From Sinomonas atrocyanea (GTDB lineage Bacteria; Actinomycetota; Actinomycetes; Actinomycetales; Micrococcaceae), in NCBI RefSeq assembly GCF_001577305.1, contig NZ_CP014518.1:1364001-1428000 (forward strand): DNA of 64,000 nucleotides, read 5' to 3'. The translations under genes were made by a program, and so were the position numbers. This document shows, piece by piece, positions 8,725-16,959 of this stretch. Below the pieces are notes generated by a model. It was not told the origin of the DNA and ran no database searches. It worked only from the letters and a program-made list of their open reading frames with translations. The stretch's first letter is position 1; every line of letters begins with the position of its first letter.

Positions 8725-9836
8725 GATCGACCGTGCCTCTCTGTTTTCTCGGGTGCCTCCGGCGCCGCGTCCGGGATCTGGACCTGCGCGGGAGCGTGGT
8801 GCGGGGGAGTCCCCGTGGTGGAGTGGTGCTTCTCGGTGGCGGAGGGGGCACCGGCCGGGAGGGCACCCCCGGCGCGGGCGGCGGTGCCGCGGCGGGTGAG
8901 CCGGCGGAGGACCCGGGGCAGGCTCACGAGCCCGTCCGGCAGGAGGAACAGCACCGCGAGGAGGATCACGCCCTGGCTGATGGTGGTCAGGTTCGGATCG
9001 ACCGCGTTGGTCAGCTGCGGCACGACGATGTAGTACGCGCCGCCGATCAGCGACCCGACGATGCTGCCGGCCCCGCCGATCACCATGGCCGCGAGCAGGC
9101 TGATGGAGTGGCCGAAGCTGAGCGTCTCGGGGGAGGTGTACTGGACGGCCGCCATATAGAGGAAGCCGCTCGCGCCGCCGAACACCGAGGCGATCGTGAA
9201 CGCGAGGACCTTGGTCCAATACGGGGAGACGCCCATCGAGGCCGCCACCGACTCGTTGCCCTTCACCACGGCGAATGCGCGCCCGTACTTGCCGCGCACG
9301 AGCCGGCGGGCCAGGAGGAACCCGACGCCGGCCACGAGCAGGACGATGTAGTACTGCCACTGGTCGTTGAACAGGCCGGACCAGTCCGGGGCGTTGGAGA
9401 AGATGGCCGAGGTGCCCTGGGAGCCCCCCGTGAAGGTGTCGAGCCGCTTGGCCAGCGGCACGCCCACGATCGGCAGCGCGATCGTGACCATCGCGATCGC
9501 GAGGCCGCCGAGGCGCGCGGCGGCGAGGGCCACGAGCAGCCCCACGATCCCGGTGATGACGGCGGCCGCGACGAACACGAGGACGATGTTCCAGCCGTGC
9601 GTCACACCGTAGGCGGTGACGTAGGCGCCCAGACCCAGGAAGAAGATCTGCCCGAGGTTGACCTGCCCGGTGTAGCCCATGACGATGTTCAGCCCGAGCA
9701 CGGCGACCGCGTACACGCCGATCCGCACGAGGCTCTGGTTGACGATCGCGGGCAGGAAGAGCGGGGCCGCGACGAGGACGACGACGACCAGGACGGCGAC
9801 GGCGATCCGCGCCCGGCGGGATGTCAGCGCTGCCAT
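8721..9836 (-). CDS. livM: Branched-chain amino acid-type ABC permease LivM
   Basis: A 371-residue permease with eight to ten membrane helices and the LivM signature region NIVMGYTGQVNLGQIFFLGLGA-like near the N-terminus (paraphrased from residues ~45-67), plus the later GGAGSIVGSLIGGAYY. It pairs with LivH to form the membrane channel. ATG 9836 overlaps the livH stop by one base, and its own stop overlaps the receptor gene start. The C-terminal ~50 residues are low-complexity, Ala/Gly/Pro/His-rich and longer than usual. The symbol follows family, not demonstrated substrate. Confidence 0.88.
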   Translation of the reverse strand: MAALTSRRARIAVAVLVVVVLVAAPLFLPAIVNQSLVRIGVYAVAVLGLNIVMGYTGQVNLGQIFFLGLGAYVTAYGVTHGWNIVLVFVAAAVITGIVGLLVALAAARLGGLAIAMVTIALPIVGVPLAKRLDTFTGGSQGTSAIFSNAPDWSGLFNDQWQYYIVLLVAGVGFLLARRLVRGKYGRAFAVVKGNESVAASMGVSPYWTKVLAFTIASVFGGASGFLYMAAVQYTSPETLSFGHSISLLAAMVIGGAGSIVGSLIGGAYYIVVPQLTNAVDPNLTTISQGVILLAVLFLLPDGLVSLPRVLRRLTRRGTAARAGGALPAGAPSATEKHHSTTGTPPHHAPAQVQIPDAAPEAPEKTERHGRS

Positions 9837-10717
9837 CAGACCCGCACCACGACCTTCCTGCCGAACAGGCCTTGGGGACGGAGGAGGAGGATCACGAAGA
9901 TCAGCGCGAACGGGACGGCGATCTTGAGGTCGTGCCCGATCAGCGGCACGTACACGGCGACGAGGTTCTCGAGCACGCCGATGCCCCACGCCGCGGCCAC
10001 GGCCCCGATCGGGCTGTCCAGCCCGCCGAGGATCACGGCGGCGAGCGCGTACACGAGAGCGCCGTCGAGCATCCCCGGGGTCAGCGTCAGCTGTGGCCCG
10101 ACGAGGGCCCCGGCCACCGCGCCGAGCGCGGCCGCGAGGCCCCAGCCGACCATGAGCAGCCGCCCCACGGGCAGGCCGGAGAGCGCCGAGGAGGCGGGGT
10201 TGTCCGCCACGGCGCGCAGCGCGAGGCCGAGCTTGGTGCGAAGGAACAGCAGCTGCAGCAGGGCCATGATCGCCACGATGGTCACCGTCGTGGCGAGCGA
10301 GCGGACGCTGACCACGGCGCCGAGGACGTGCACGCTCGAGAGCGGGAACAGCGAGGGGAACTGCAGGTTGTTGTAGCCCCACAGCACCGCGACGATCCCC
10401 GTGACGAGGGTGAGCAGGCCGATAGTGACGACCACGGCCGTGTCCGGGTCGCCGCGCTCGAAGCGGCGCATGAGGAACCGCTCGACGAGGGCGCCGAGGC
10501 AGAACGAGAGCACGATCGCCAGGAGCACGGCCGCCAGGAGCGGCAGCCCCGCCTGCACGAACGCGTACGCGATGTAGGCAGAGAGGACGGCGAGGCCTCC
10601 CTGGGCGAAGTTGATCAGGCCGGTCGCCTGGTTCACGAGGACGATCGCGAGGGCGAGGGCCGCGTAGATCGAGCCGGTCGAGAGGCCGTCGACGACGAGC
10701 TGGATGAAGGTCTCCAT
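9836..10717 (-). CDS. livH: Branched-chain amino acid-type ABC permease LivH
   Basis: A 293-residue permease, about eight helices, with the family N-terminus DGLSTGSIYAALALAIVLV and GLINFAQGGLAVLSAY, and a C-terminal VILGGLDSPIGAVAAAWGIG segment typical of LivH. It partners LivM. It lies directly after livF (5 bases between genes) and touches livM, so the genes are co-transcribed and probably translationally coupled. Confidence 0.9.
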   Translation of the reverse strand: METFIQLVVDGLSTGSIYAALALAIVLVNQATGLINFAQGGLAVLSAYIAYAFVQAGLPLLAAVLLAIVLSFCLGALVERFLMRRFERGDPDTAVVVTIGLLTLVTGIVAVLWGYNNLQFPSLFPLSSVHVLGAVVSVRSLATTVTIVAIMALLQLLFLRTKLGLALRAVADNPASSALSGLPVGRLLMVGWGLAAALGAVAGALVGPQLTLTPGMLDGALVYALAAVILGGLDSPIGAVAAAWGIGVLENLVAVYVPLIGHDLKIAVPFALIFVILLLRPQGLFGRKVVVRV

Positions 10718-10722
10718 CGGGT

Positions 10723-11433
10723 TCAGCCCCCCAGGTAGGCGCGGCGGATCTCGTCCATGCCCTTGAGCTCGGCCGAGGTCCCGGTCAGCACGGTCCGCCC
10801 CGTCTCGAGCACCGTGGCGGTGTCGACGAGGGAGAACGCGAGGTTGGCATTCTGCTCGACCACGAGCATCGCGATGCCCGAGTCGACGCGGAGCCGGCGG
10901 ATGGCCTCGTAGACCGTCTTCGCCGTGCTGGGTGCGAGGCCGAGGGAGGCCTCGTCGAGCAGGAGGAGCTTGGGCTTGGCCATGAAGGCCCTGCCCACGG
11001 CGAGCATCTGCTGCTCGCCGCCGGAGAGTGCCGCGGCCCGGGAGCCGATGCGGTTGCGCAGGTTCGGGAACAGCTCGAGGCAGTACTCGATGTCCTTCTC
11101 AATCTGCCGGCGGTCCTTGCGCAGGTAGGCGCCGACGGCAAGGTTCTCGCGCACGCTGAGCTGGGCGAGCGTGCCGCGGCCCTCGGGCACGTGGGCGATC
11201 CCGAGCGCTGCGACCTGGTCGGGCCGGAGGCCGCGGATGTCGCGGCCCGCGAACCGGATCGTCCCGCCGGTGCGGACCGTGCCGCTGATGGCGCGCAGCG
11301 TGGTGGTCTTGCCCGCGCCGTTGGCCCCGAGGACGCCGACGGCGCCGCCCTCCGGCACGGTCAGGGAGACACCCTCGAGCACCTGGACGGGGCCGTAGGA
11401 GGCGGTGACGTGGTCGAGCTCAAGCAGCGTCAT
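10723..11433 (-). CDS. livF: ABC transporter ATP-binding protein LivF
   Basis: A 236-residue cytoplasmic ATPase. It has Walker A GANGAGKTTT, the Q-loop region HVPEGRGTLAQLSVRENL (VPEGR is diagnostic of LivF), signature ALSGGEQQML, Walker B LLLLDEASLGL and the switch His replaced by the LivF-typical VVEQN. It energises the permease pair with LivG. Its start overlaps the end of livG by 14 bases. Confidence 0.92.
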   Translation of the reverse strand: MTLLELDHVTASYGPVQVLEGVSLTVPEGGAVGVLGANGAGKTTTLRAISGTVRTGGTIRFAGRDIRGLRPDQVAALGIAHVPEGRGTLAQLSVRENLAVGAYLRKDRRQIEKDIEYCLELFPNLRNRIGSRAAALSGGEQQMLAVGRAFMAKPKLLLLDEASLGLAPSTAKTVYEAIRRLRVDSGIAMLVVEQNANLAFSLVDTATVLETGRTVLTGTSAELKGMDEIRRAYLGG

Positions 11434-12202
11434 CGGCCGCGTCCTTCCCGATGTAGGCCTCGATCACGCGCGGGTCGGACTGCGCCTCGGCCGCGGTGCC
11501 CTCCATGAGCTTGCGGCCGTGGTCCAGCACCACCACGCGGTCCGTGAGCGCCGAGATGAGGCCCATGTGGTGCTCGACGATCACGATCGTGATGTCCTGC
11601 TCGTCGCGCACCTGCTTCACGGTGGCGATGAGCTGCTCGACCTCGCCGTGCGAGAGCCCGGCGGCGGGCTCGTCGAGCAGGAGCAGCGTGGGCCGTGCCA
11701 GGAGCGCCCGCCACAGCTCGATGCCCTTGTGCAGCCCGTGCGAGAGCTCGTCCGCGGGCCGGTCCGCGGCCCAGGCGAGACCAGCGCGGTCGAGGAGCTC
11801 GAGCGCCTCGGCGCGCAGGCCGCGCTCGGCTCTGGAGGTGAACGGCAGGCCGAGGGCCCAGGAGAGCGGGCCGCCCGGGAGGCGGGTGTGGCCGCCGAGG
11901 ACCACGTTCTCGAGCACGGTGGCGCGCAGCTGGAGCGCGGGGTGCTGGAAGGTCCGGGAGAGGCCGATCCGGGCCAGGTGGGAGGGAGCGCGCCCCACGG
12001 CCTCGGTGCCGTCGATCGTGATTGACCCGGAGCTCGGCCGGTAGTGGCCGCTGATGCAGTTGAAGAGCGAGGTCTTCCCGGCGCCGTTGGGTCCGACGAG
12101 TCCGAAGATGGTGCCGGGTTCCACGTCGAAGCTCACGTCCTGGAGCACTGTGACGCCGCCGAAGTGCAGGTTCACGTCGCTCAGGCTCAGGCGTGCTGCC
12201 AT
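11420..12202 (-). CDS. livG: ABC transporter ATP-binding protein LivG
   Basis: A 260-residue ATPase with Walker A GPNGAGKTSLFN, the LivG-type insert after it (YRPSSGSITIDGTEAVG), SRTFQHPALQLRATVLENV, signature-like ELSHGLHKGIEL, Walker B LLLLDEPAAGL and switch VIVEHHMGL. The signature is ELSHGLHKG instead of the usual LSGGxxQ, which is unusual. The ATG at 12202 is preferred over 12226 because GGAGGT (complement of 12209-12214) lies 6 bases upstream of it. It is the first gene of the liv-type operon. Confidence 0.9.
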   Translation of the reverse strand: MAARLSLSDVNLHFGGVTVLQDVSFDVEPGTIFGLVGPNGAGKTSLFNCISGHYRPSSGSITIDGTEAVGRAPSHLARIGLSRTFQHPALQLRATVLENVVLGGHTRLPGGPLSWALGLPFTSRAERGLRAEALELLDRAGLAWAADRPADELSHGLHKGIELWRALLARPTLLLLDEPAAGLSHGEVEQLIATVKQVRDEQDITIVIVEHHMGLISALTDRVVVLDHGRKLMEGTAAEAQSDPRVIEAYIGKDAADDAA

Positions 12203-12267
12203 CGGCGTACCTCCGTTGTGCGTCATTGCCCACGGCCTGTGGAACGGATCACAGTCGCTTGGGAATG

Positions 12268-12300
12268 AAGCTACGGATCGGAGACGAGATTGTCAACGAT
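12268..12300 (-). promoter_or_regulatory. Promoter of the liv-type operon with GntR-like site over the -35
   Basis: On the minus strand, TTGACA (12296-12291), a 17-base spacer and TAGCTT (12273-12268) make a near-consensus promoter about 65 bases before the livG start. The -35 lies inside ATTGTCAACGAT (12289-12300), which matches 10 of 12 positions of the perfect palindrome upstream of gntR. Binding there would block transcription. The site also overlaps the stop codon of the neighbouring dehydrogenase gene. Confidence 0.6.
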
Positions 12301-13084
12301 TTTGGATTCCGGAGGGTGGGGCTCCCGCGGACACCGCGTGGAGCCACTCGATGGTCGCGTCCGTCACGGGATGGGCCGACCCCAGGGCGTCGAGGTAGGA
12401 GCGCACCTGGAGCATCTCCTCCTCGCGCCGCACGGCGTGGCGGCGGGTGCCCTCGAGCAGGCGCTGGACCAGGGCCGGGCCGCCGGGGCCGAGCTCGGCG
12501 GCGATCTGGTCGGTGACCCAGTCCGCGGCGCCGACAGTGCTCGCGGCCGTCACCGCCTCGAGGATCGTGGCGGCGAGCCCCTTCATGAACACGCTGCGCA
12601 GGAGCTTGAGGCCCGCGGCGGCCCCTGGTTCCGGCCCCGCCCCCGTGGCGGGGATGCCCAGCGCGGCGAACTGCGCCGTCAGCACGGCCTCCGCGGGGCC
12701 GCTGACGAGCAGCGGCGTGCCGATCCGGGCCCGGGGGACCGGGGCGAGGACCGCGACGTCGGCGAACCCGACGCCGGCCTCGGCCGCCCGCTGCGCGAGG
12801 CGGCGCTTCTCCTCGGGTCCAGCCGTGTTGAGGTCGGCGAAGACCGCGCTCGGCGCCATCGCGGGCAGCGCCTCCGCGAGGGCTGCGGCGGCCGCGCGGG
12901 CGCCGACGAGGCTCAGCACGAGGTCGGCGCCGCGGACCGCCTCGGCCGTGCCGGGGGCGAGCGCGACGCCGGCCGGTGCGGCGGCGGCGCGCGGGTCGGC
13001 GGCGGCGACGTGGGCGCCGCGCGCGGCCAGGTCCGTCGCGTAGATGGTTCCGGCCTCACCGAGGCCCAGGACGGCGATGCGCAT
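12293..13084 (-). CDS. NAD(P)-binding beta-hydroxyacid dehydrogenase-like protein (DUF1932-type C-terminus)
   Basis: A 263-residue protein. An N-terminal Rossmann fold begins at residue 1 (IAVLGLGEAG, GxGxxG type), with a second strand ending in Asp (VAAADP), favouring NAD. The central FADLNTAGP and VAVLAPVP segments resemble 6-phosphogluconate/3-hydroxyisobutyrate dehydrogenases. The C-terminal helical part with GLKLLRSVFMKGLAA fits the DUF1932 group. It is divergent from gntR and followed by the liv-type operon, so it probably belongs to the same regulon. The substrate is unknown. Confidence 0.75.
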   Translation of the reverse strand: MRIAVLGLGEAGTIYATDLAARGAHVAAADPRAAAAPAGVALAPGTAEAVRGADLVLSLVGARAAAAALAEALPAMAPSAVFADLNTAGPEEKRRLAQRAAEAGVGFADVAVLAPVPRARIGTPLLVSGPAEAVLTAQFAALGIPATGAGPEPGAAAGLKLLRSVFMKGLAATILEAVTAASTVGAADWVTDQIAAELGPGGPALVQRLLEGTRRHAVRREEEMLQVRSYLDALGSAHPVTDATIEWLHAVSAGAPPSGIQNR

Positions 13085-13110
13085 GCGGTCCTCCCGCGAT
13101 TGGTTCTAAG

Positions 13111-13122
13111 ATTGTCGACAAT
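13111..13122. promoter_or_regulatory. Perfect palindrome ATTGTCGACAAT, probable GntR operator
   Basis: A 12-base perfect palindrome in the 87-base gap between the divergent dehydrogenase and gntR genes. FCD-type GntR proteins often bind short palindromes next to their own gene. Two near-copies occur at 12289-12300 and 15417-15428, both in promoter regions. Confidence 0.65.
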
Positions 13123-13171
13123 AGCGCGCGGCCGTCCGGGCCGCGAGGGCCCTCCAGGAAGCGAGCGCACC

Positions 13172-13876
13172 ATGGCGGCAGCACCGGTGAACGAGGCGAC
13201 GGCGGCCGCGCTGCCCGCCGTCGGCCCCTCCGAGGGCGGGGCCCAGTCCCGGGTGACCGACCTGATCCGGGACGCGATTGTGCGCGGCGAGTACGCGCCG
13301 AACCAGCGGCTCATCGAGGCGGACCTGAGCGCGGCGTTCTCCGCGAGCCGCGCCACGGTGCGCACCGCGCTGCTCGAGCTTGCCGGCGAGGGCCTCGTGG
13401 AGCGCCTGCCGAACAAGGGCTCGCGGGTGCGGGCCATCTCGGTCGACGAGGCGATCGAGATCCTGGAGGTGCGCATCGGTGTCGAGGGCCTGTGCGCCGC
13501 AAAGGTCGCCGAGCACCTCACCGACGAGCAGGCCGCCGAGTTCTCCCGGCTGCGGGCGGACATGGTGGCCTCGGTGGAGGAGGGCGACCTCGTCGAGTAC
13601 TCGCGCCTGAACCGGGCCCTCGATGTCCGGGTCCGGGAGCTCAGCCACCACGCCACGGCCTCCGACGTGCTCGCCCGGCTGCACGCCCAGAGCGTGCGGC
13701 ACCAGTTCAGGCTCTCGTCCCGCCCGGCCCGCGCCAAGGTCTCCGTGCTCGAGCACACCGCCATCATCGACGCGATCCTGGCGCGGGACCCCGAGGCCGC
13801 CGAGCGGGCCGTGCGGGCCCACCTGCTCAGCGTCATCGAGGCCCTCCGAGAGGTGACGGCCCGCGAGGCCGTCTGA
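13172..13876 (+). CDS. GntR-family transcriptional regulator (FCD/FadR subfamily)
   Basis: A 234-residue regulator. The winged helix-turn-helix spans about residues 27-88 (RVTDLIRDAIVRGEYAPNQ, then ASRATVRTALLELAGEGLVE). It is followed by an all-helical FCD ligand-binding domain with EVRIGVEGLCA, RLNRALDVRVRELSHHAT and the terminal H in LEHTAIIDAI, which in this family help bind a metal and carboxylate ligand. The ligand is likely a carboxylic acid from the surrounding aromatic pathway. ATG 13172 was chosen for its AGGAAG upstream. It probably autoregulates and controls the liv-type and O-demethylase promoters. Confidence 0.9.
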   Translation: MAAAPVNEATAAALPAVGPSEGGAQSRVTDLIRDAIVRGEYAPNQRLIEADLSAAFSASRATVRTALLELAGEGLVERLPNKGSRVRAISVDEAIEILEVRIGVEGLCAAKVAEHLTDEQAAEFSRLRADMVASVEEGDLVEYSRLNRALDVRVRELSHHATASDVLARLHAQSVRHQFRLSSRPARAKVSVLEHTAIIDAILARDPEAAERAVRAHLLSVIEALREVTAREAV

Positions 13877-13900
13877 GCGCTCCGCCGGCCTCGCGGGGTC

Positions 13901-13927
13901 CCGGCAGGGCCCGGGCGGCCCTGCCGG
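13901..13927. terminator. Bidirectional hairpin terminator
   Basis: Perfect 11-base arms CCGGCAGGGCC (13901-13911) and its complement (13917-13927) with a 5-base loop, between convergent gntR and the first O-demethylase gene. It lacks the ACGACGGCG foot. Confidence 0.7.
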
Positions 13928-13935
13928 CACTCGCT

Positions 13936-15351
13936 CTAGGAGCCCGCGGTGCGCCAGCCTCCGTGGTACTCCGTCCGCGCCGTGACGGAGTACGGGGCCG
14001 GGCTCACCACGGCGCGCACGGCGAACTGCTCGTGCGGCTCCACCGTGGTCTTGGCCGAACCGCCGTCCGGCTCGCCCCACACCACGCGCAGCTCGGTGCC
14101 GAGCTCGACGTTCGGGTCCACCGTGGCGAGCGAGAGGCCCCGCCGCTCGTTCGCGGTGACGCCGGTGAACAGGGAGAGCCCCACGACGGTGCCGTCCGCG
14201 TCCACGATCGAGTCGTAGTTGGACGAGCCGTAGTTCGCGTTCGGCAGGTCGAAGAACTGGTAGCCCGGCCGGTCGCGGTCGAGGAAGGACGCCCAGATGG
14301 CGGCCAGGTCCTCGTCATTCCAGGCGAGCGTGACCTTCTTGCGCTGGGCTGCGGGATCGAGCTCCTCGAGGGCGTCGCGGCCGATGAAGTCGTGGTCGAA
14401 CTTCACGAACGAGCCGTAGCCGAGTTCCCACGGGTTGAGGTAGTAGTCCTCGATGTCCGCCGAGACGAAGGAGCCCGCGAGGGCGTTGATCGCCTCGTAG
14501 CTGTCCGCGGGGAGCCACTCCCGGTAGGCGCGCTCGGCCTCGCCCGTGTAGATGGCCGGGAGCGGCGAGGGGATCCAGCCCGACTCCAGGGTGTTGGAGG
14601 AATAGGCCCGCGAGCCGCAGGGCTCGATCCCGAACTCAGCGCCGGCGGACAGGACCGCGTCCCGGACCCGCCCGTGCTGCTCGTAGGGCCCCCAGATCTC
14701 CAGCCCGGGGGCCCCGGCCATGCCGTGGCGGAGGGTGCGCACCCTGCTGCCCGCGATCTCCATCTGGCCCATGTGGAAGAACTTGACCTTCTCCACTGGG
14801 CCCCCGGCGAGCTTCTCGATGACCTGCCACGCGTTCGGGCCCTGGATCTGGAACCGGTAGTACTGGCGCGAGACGGCCTGGCCGTACGGGCGCGACGGCG
14901 AGCGGTCGTCGTAGGTGTACTCGACGTCGTAGCCGCCGGTCTCTGCGTGGAACTGGAGCCAGTTGGCCACCGGCGCGCGGCCCACGAACACGTACTCGTC
15001 CTCCGCCTCGTGGAAGAGGATGCCGTCCCCGATCACGCCCCCGTTGGAGGCCACGGGAACGAACTGCTTGGCCGTGTCGACCGGGAAGTTGGCGAAGCTG
15101 TTGATGCCGGTCTCGGACAGCAGCCGCAGGGCGTCCTTGCCCTTGAGGAAGAAGTTCACCATGTGGTGCGACTGGTCGTAGAGCACGGCGGCCTCGCGCC
15201 AGGCCTTCTGCTCGCGGCGCCAGTTGGTGAACTCGGCCGGCACCACGGGGTAGATGTACGTGCCGAGCTGGGAATTGCGCAGGTGCTCGACCGTGCTCTG
15301 GGGCGTGCCACCGGCCGCATCGAGCACTTCTTGGAGGTTCTTCTCAGCCAT
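13936..15351 (-). CDS. THF-dependent aryl O-demethylase, LigM/DesA type (paralogue 1)
   Basis: A 471-residue GcvT-fold protein. Enzymes of the LigM/DesA group move the methyl of methoxy-aromatic acids (vanillate, syringate, 3-O-methylgallate) to tetrahydrofolate. Visible here are YDQSHHM (58-64), the folate-domain stretch RFQIQGPNAWQVIEKL, LRHGMAGAPGLE, and SRAYSSNTLESGW, whose Tyr250 is the candidate for the catalytic tyrosine known in LigM. The ATG follows GAAGGAGAGAACGC. It is divergent from paralogue 2 and shares a GntR-like site with it. Substrate unknown; other methyl donors remain possible. Confidence 0.8.
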   Translation of the reverse strand: MAEKNLQEVLDAAGGTPQSTVEHLRNSQLGTYIYPVVPAEFTNWRREQKAWREAAVLYDQSHHMVNFFLKGKDALRLLSETGINSFANFPVDTAKQFVPVASNGGVIGDGILFHEAEDEYVFVGRAPVANWLQFHAETGGYDVEYTYDDRSPSRPYGQAVSRQYYRFQIQGPNAWQVIEKLAGGPVEKVKFFHMGQMEIAGSRVRTLRHGMAGAPGLEIWGPYEQHGRVRDAVLSAGAEFGIEPCGSRAYSSNTLESGWIPSPLPAIYTGEAERAYREWLPADSYEAINALAGSFVSADIEDYYLNPWELGYGSFVKFDHDFIGRDALEELDPAAQRKKVTLAWNDEDLAAIWASFLDRDRPGYQFFDLPNANYGSSNYDSIVDADGTVVGLSLFTGVTANERRGLSLATVDPNVELGTELRVVWGEPDGGSAKTTVEPHEQFAVRAVVSPAPYSVTARTEYHGGWRTAGS

Positions 15352-15416
15352 GCGTTCTCTCCTTCGACTCGACGAGTGCTCCCGACCGAGAAGGCGGCCG
15401 CTGCACTGACGACGCA

Positions 15417-15428
15417 ATTGGTGACAAT
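15417..15428. promoter_or_regulatory. GntR-like operator between divergent O-demethylase genes
   Basis: ATTGGTGACAAT differs from the gntR-proximal palindrome ATTGTCGACAAT only at the two central positions. It lies 66 bases before the start of paralogue 1 and 110 before paralogue 2, in a locally AT-rich stretch with -10-like elements (TACATT on the minus strand). It could repress both directions. Confidence 0.55.
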
Positions 15429-15537
15429 AATGTATTCGATACCTTGACCGGAGGCTAGGGCCGTGGTTGTCTGGCAGGACACCCCTCCGGAGCCTCGTTC
15501 GGGGCCCGGCCGGCACGTGCGAAGGGAAGGGTCGACG

Positions 15538-16959
15538 ATGACCGCAGAATCACTGGCAGGCGCAGAGTCACCGGCAGGCGCCGGGCAGGCGGCCACCGAG
15601 TCCCTCGCAGAGGCGATCGCCCGCGTGGGCAGCCCCGTGGAGCTGCTGCGCAACCAGGACTGGCCCGCCTTCACCTTCCCCGTGGCCCCAGAGTTCACGA
15701 ACTGGCGCGACGAGCAGCGGGCGTGGAACACGACCGTGGCCCTGATGGACCAGTCGCACCACATGACCCAGCTCTTCCTCGGCGGGGCCGACCTGATCCC
15801 GCTGCTGTCCTCGATCTCGCCCAACACGTTCGGCAGCTTCCGCCCCGGGGTGGCCAAACAGCTCATCGCGGTCAACCAGGGCGGCTACCTCATCGGCGAC
15901 GGCATCCTCTTCTACAACGAGGACGCCCCCGAGGGGCTCGTGCTGATCGGCCACCACCTGCTCATCGACTGGGTGCGCTTCAACGTCGAGAAGGCCGCGG
16001 CCGCTGGCAAGGACGTGCACCACCGCCTCGAGGCGAACTCCCACATGCGCCAGGGACCGCCCACCTTCTACCGCTACGAGCTGCAGGGCCCGCGCGCCAA
16101 CGAGGTGATGGAGAAGGTCTTCGCCGGGCCCATCCCCGAGATCAAGTTCTTCCACATCGGCGAGGTCCGGATCGCCGGGCGCCCGGTCAAGGCCCTCTGC
16201 CACGGCATGGCCGGCCAGCCCGGGTTCGAGTTCTACGGTCCCTGGGAGGACCACGAGACCGTGCTCGACGCCCTCATGGAGGCGGGGGAGGAGTTCGGCA
16301 TCCGCCGGGTCGGAGCCAAGGCCTACTCGGCCTCGCCGCTCGAATCCGGCTGGGTGCCCACCCCGTTCCCGGCGATCTTCGACGACGACTTCGCCGAGTA
16401 CCGTGCCTGGCTCCCCGCCGCCCGCGCGGGGTCGATCGGCGGATCCCTGTACTCCGAGGATGTGCACGACTACTACATGACCCCCTACGACATCGGCCTG
16501 GGCCGCTCCGTGCGCTTCGACCACGACTTCCACGGCCGCGAGGCCCTCGAGCGCCACGCCGAGAACCAGCGCCGCCGGAAGGTCACCCTGATCTGGGACG
16601 CCGAGGACGTCGCCGCCGTGGTGCGCTCGCAGCTGGAGCCGGGCACGCCGGCGAAGTACCTCGACTTCCCCAAGGCTCGGTACGGCCTGTTCCAGATGGA
16701 CGAGGTCATCCACGCCGGCCGGCGCGCGGGCATCTCCACCGACGCCGGCTACGTCGCCTACGACCAGCTGTACATGTCCCTCGCCACCGTGGACACCGAC
16801 GTCCCGGACGGGGCCGAGGTCGAGGTGGTCTGGGGCGAGGACCCCATCTCCCGCAAGGCCTCGGTCGACGCCGACCACCGCCAGGTCCGGATCCGGGCCA
16901 CCGTGGCCCCGGCGCCCTACCACGAGTTCGCGAGGACCGTCTACCGTGCCAACGCCTGA
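15538..16959 (+). CDS. THF-dependent aryl O-demethylase, LigM/DesA type (paralogue 2)
   Basis: A 473-residue paralogue with the same order of motifs: DQSHHM (71-76, preceded by LM instead of LY), YELQGPRANEVMEKVF, LCHGMAGQPGFE and KAYSASPLESGW with the conserved Tyr. It is clearly more divergent from paralogues 1 and 3 than those are from each other, with an extra ~15-residue Ala/Glu-rich N-terminus, so a different methoxylated substrate is likely. It heads an operon with a PrpF-type tautomerase, an extradiol dioxygenase and an aldehyde dehydrogenase. Its stop overlaps the next gene's GTG start region. Confidence 0.8.
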   Translation: MTAESLAGAESPAGAGQAATESLAEAIARVGSPVELLRNQDWPAFTFPVAPEFTNWRDEQRAWNTTVALMDQSHHMTQLFLGGADLIPLLSSISPNTFGSFRPGVAKQLIAVNQGGYLIGDGILFYNEDAPEGLVLIGHHLLIDWVRFNVEKAAAAGKDVHHRLEANSHMRQGPPTFYRYELQGPRANEVMEKVFAGPIPEIKFFHIGEVRIAGRPVKALCHGMAGQPGFEFYGPWEDHETVLDALMEAGEEFGIRRVGAKAYSASPLESGWVPTPFPAIFDDDFAEYRAWLPAARAGSIGGSLYSEDVHDYYMTPYDIGLGRSVRFDHDFHGREALERHAENQRRRKVTLIWDAEDVAAVVRSQLEPGTPAKYLDFPKARYGLFQMDEVIHAGRRAGISTDAGYVAYDQLYMSLATVDTDVPDGAEVEVVWGEDPISRKASVDADHRQVRIRATVAPAPYHEFARTVYRANA

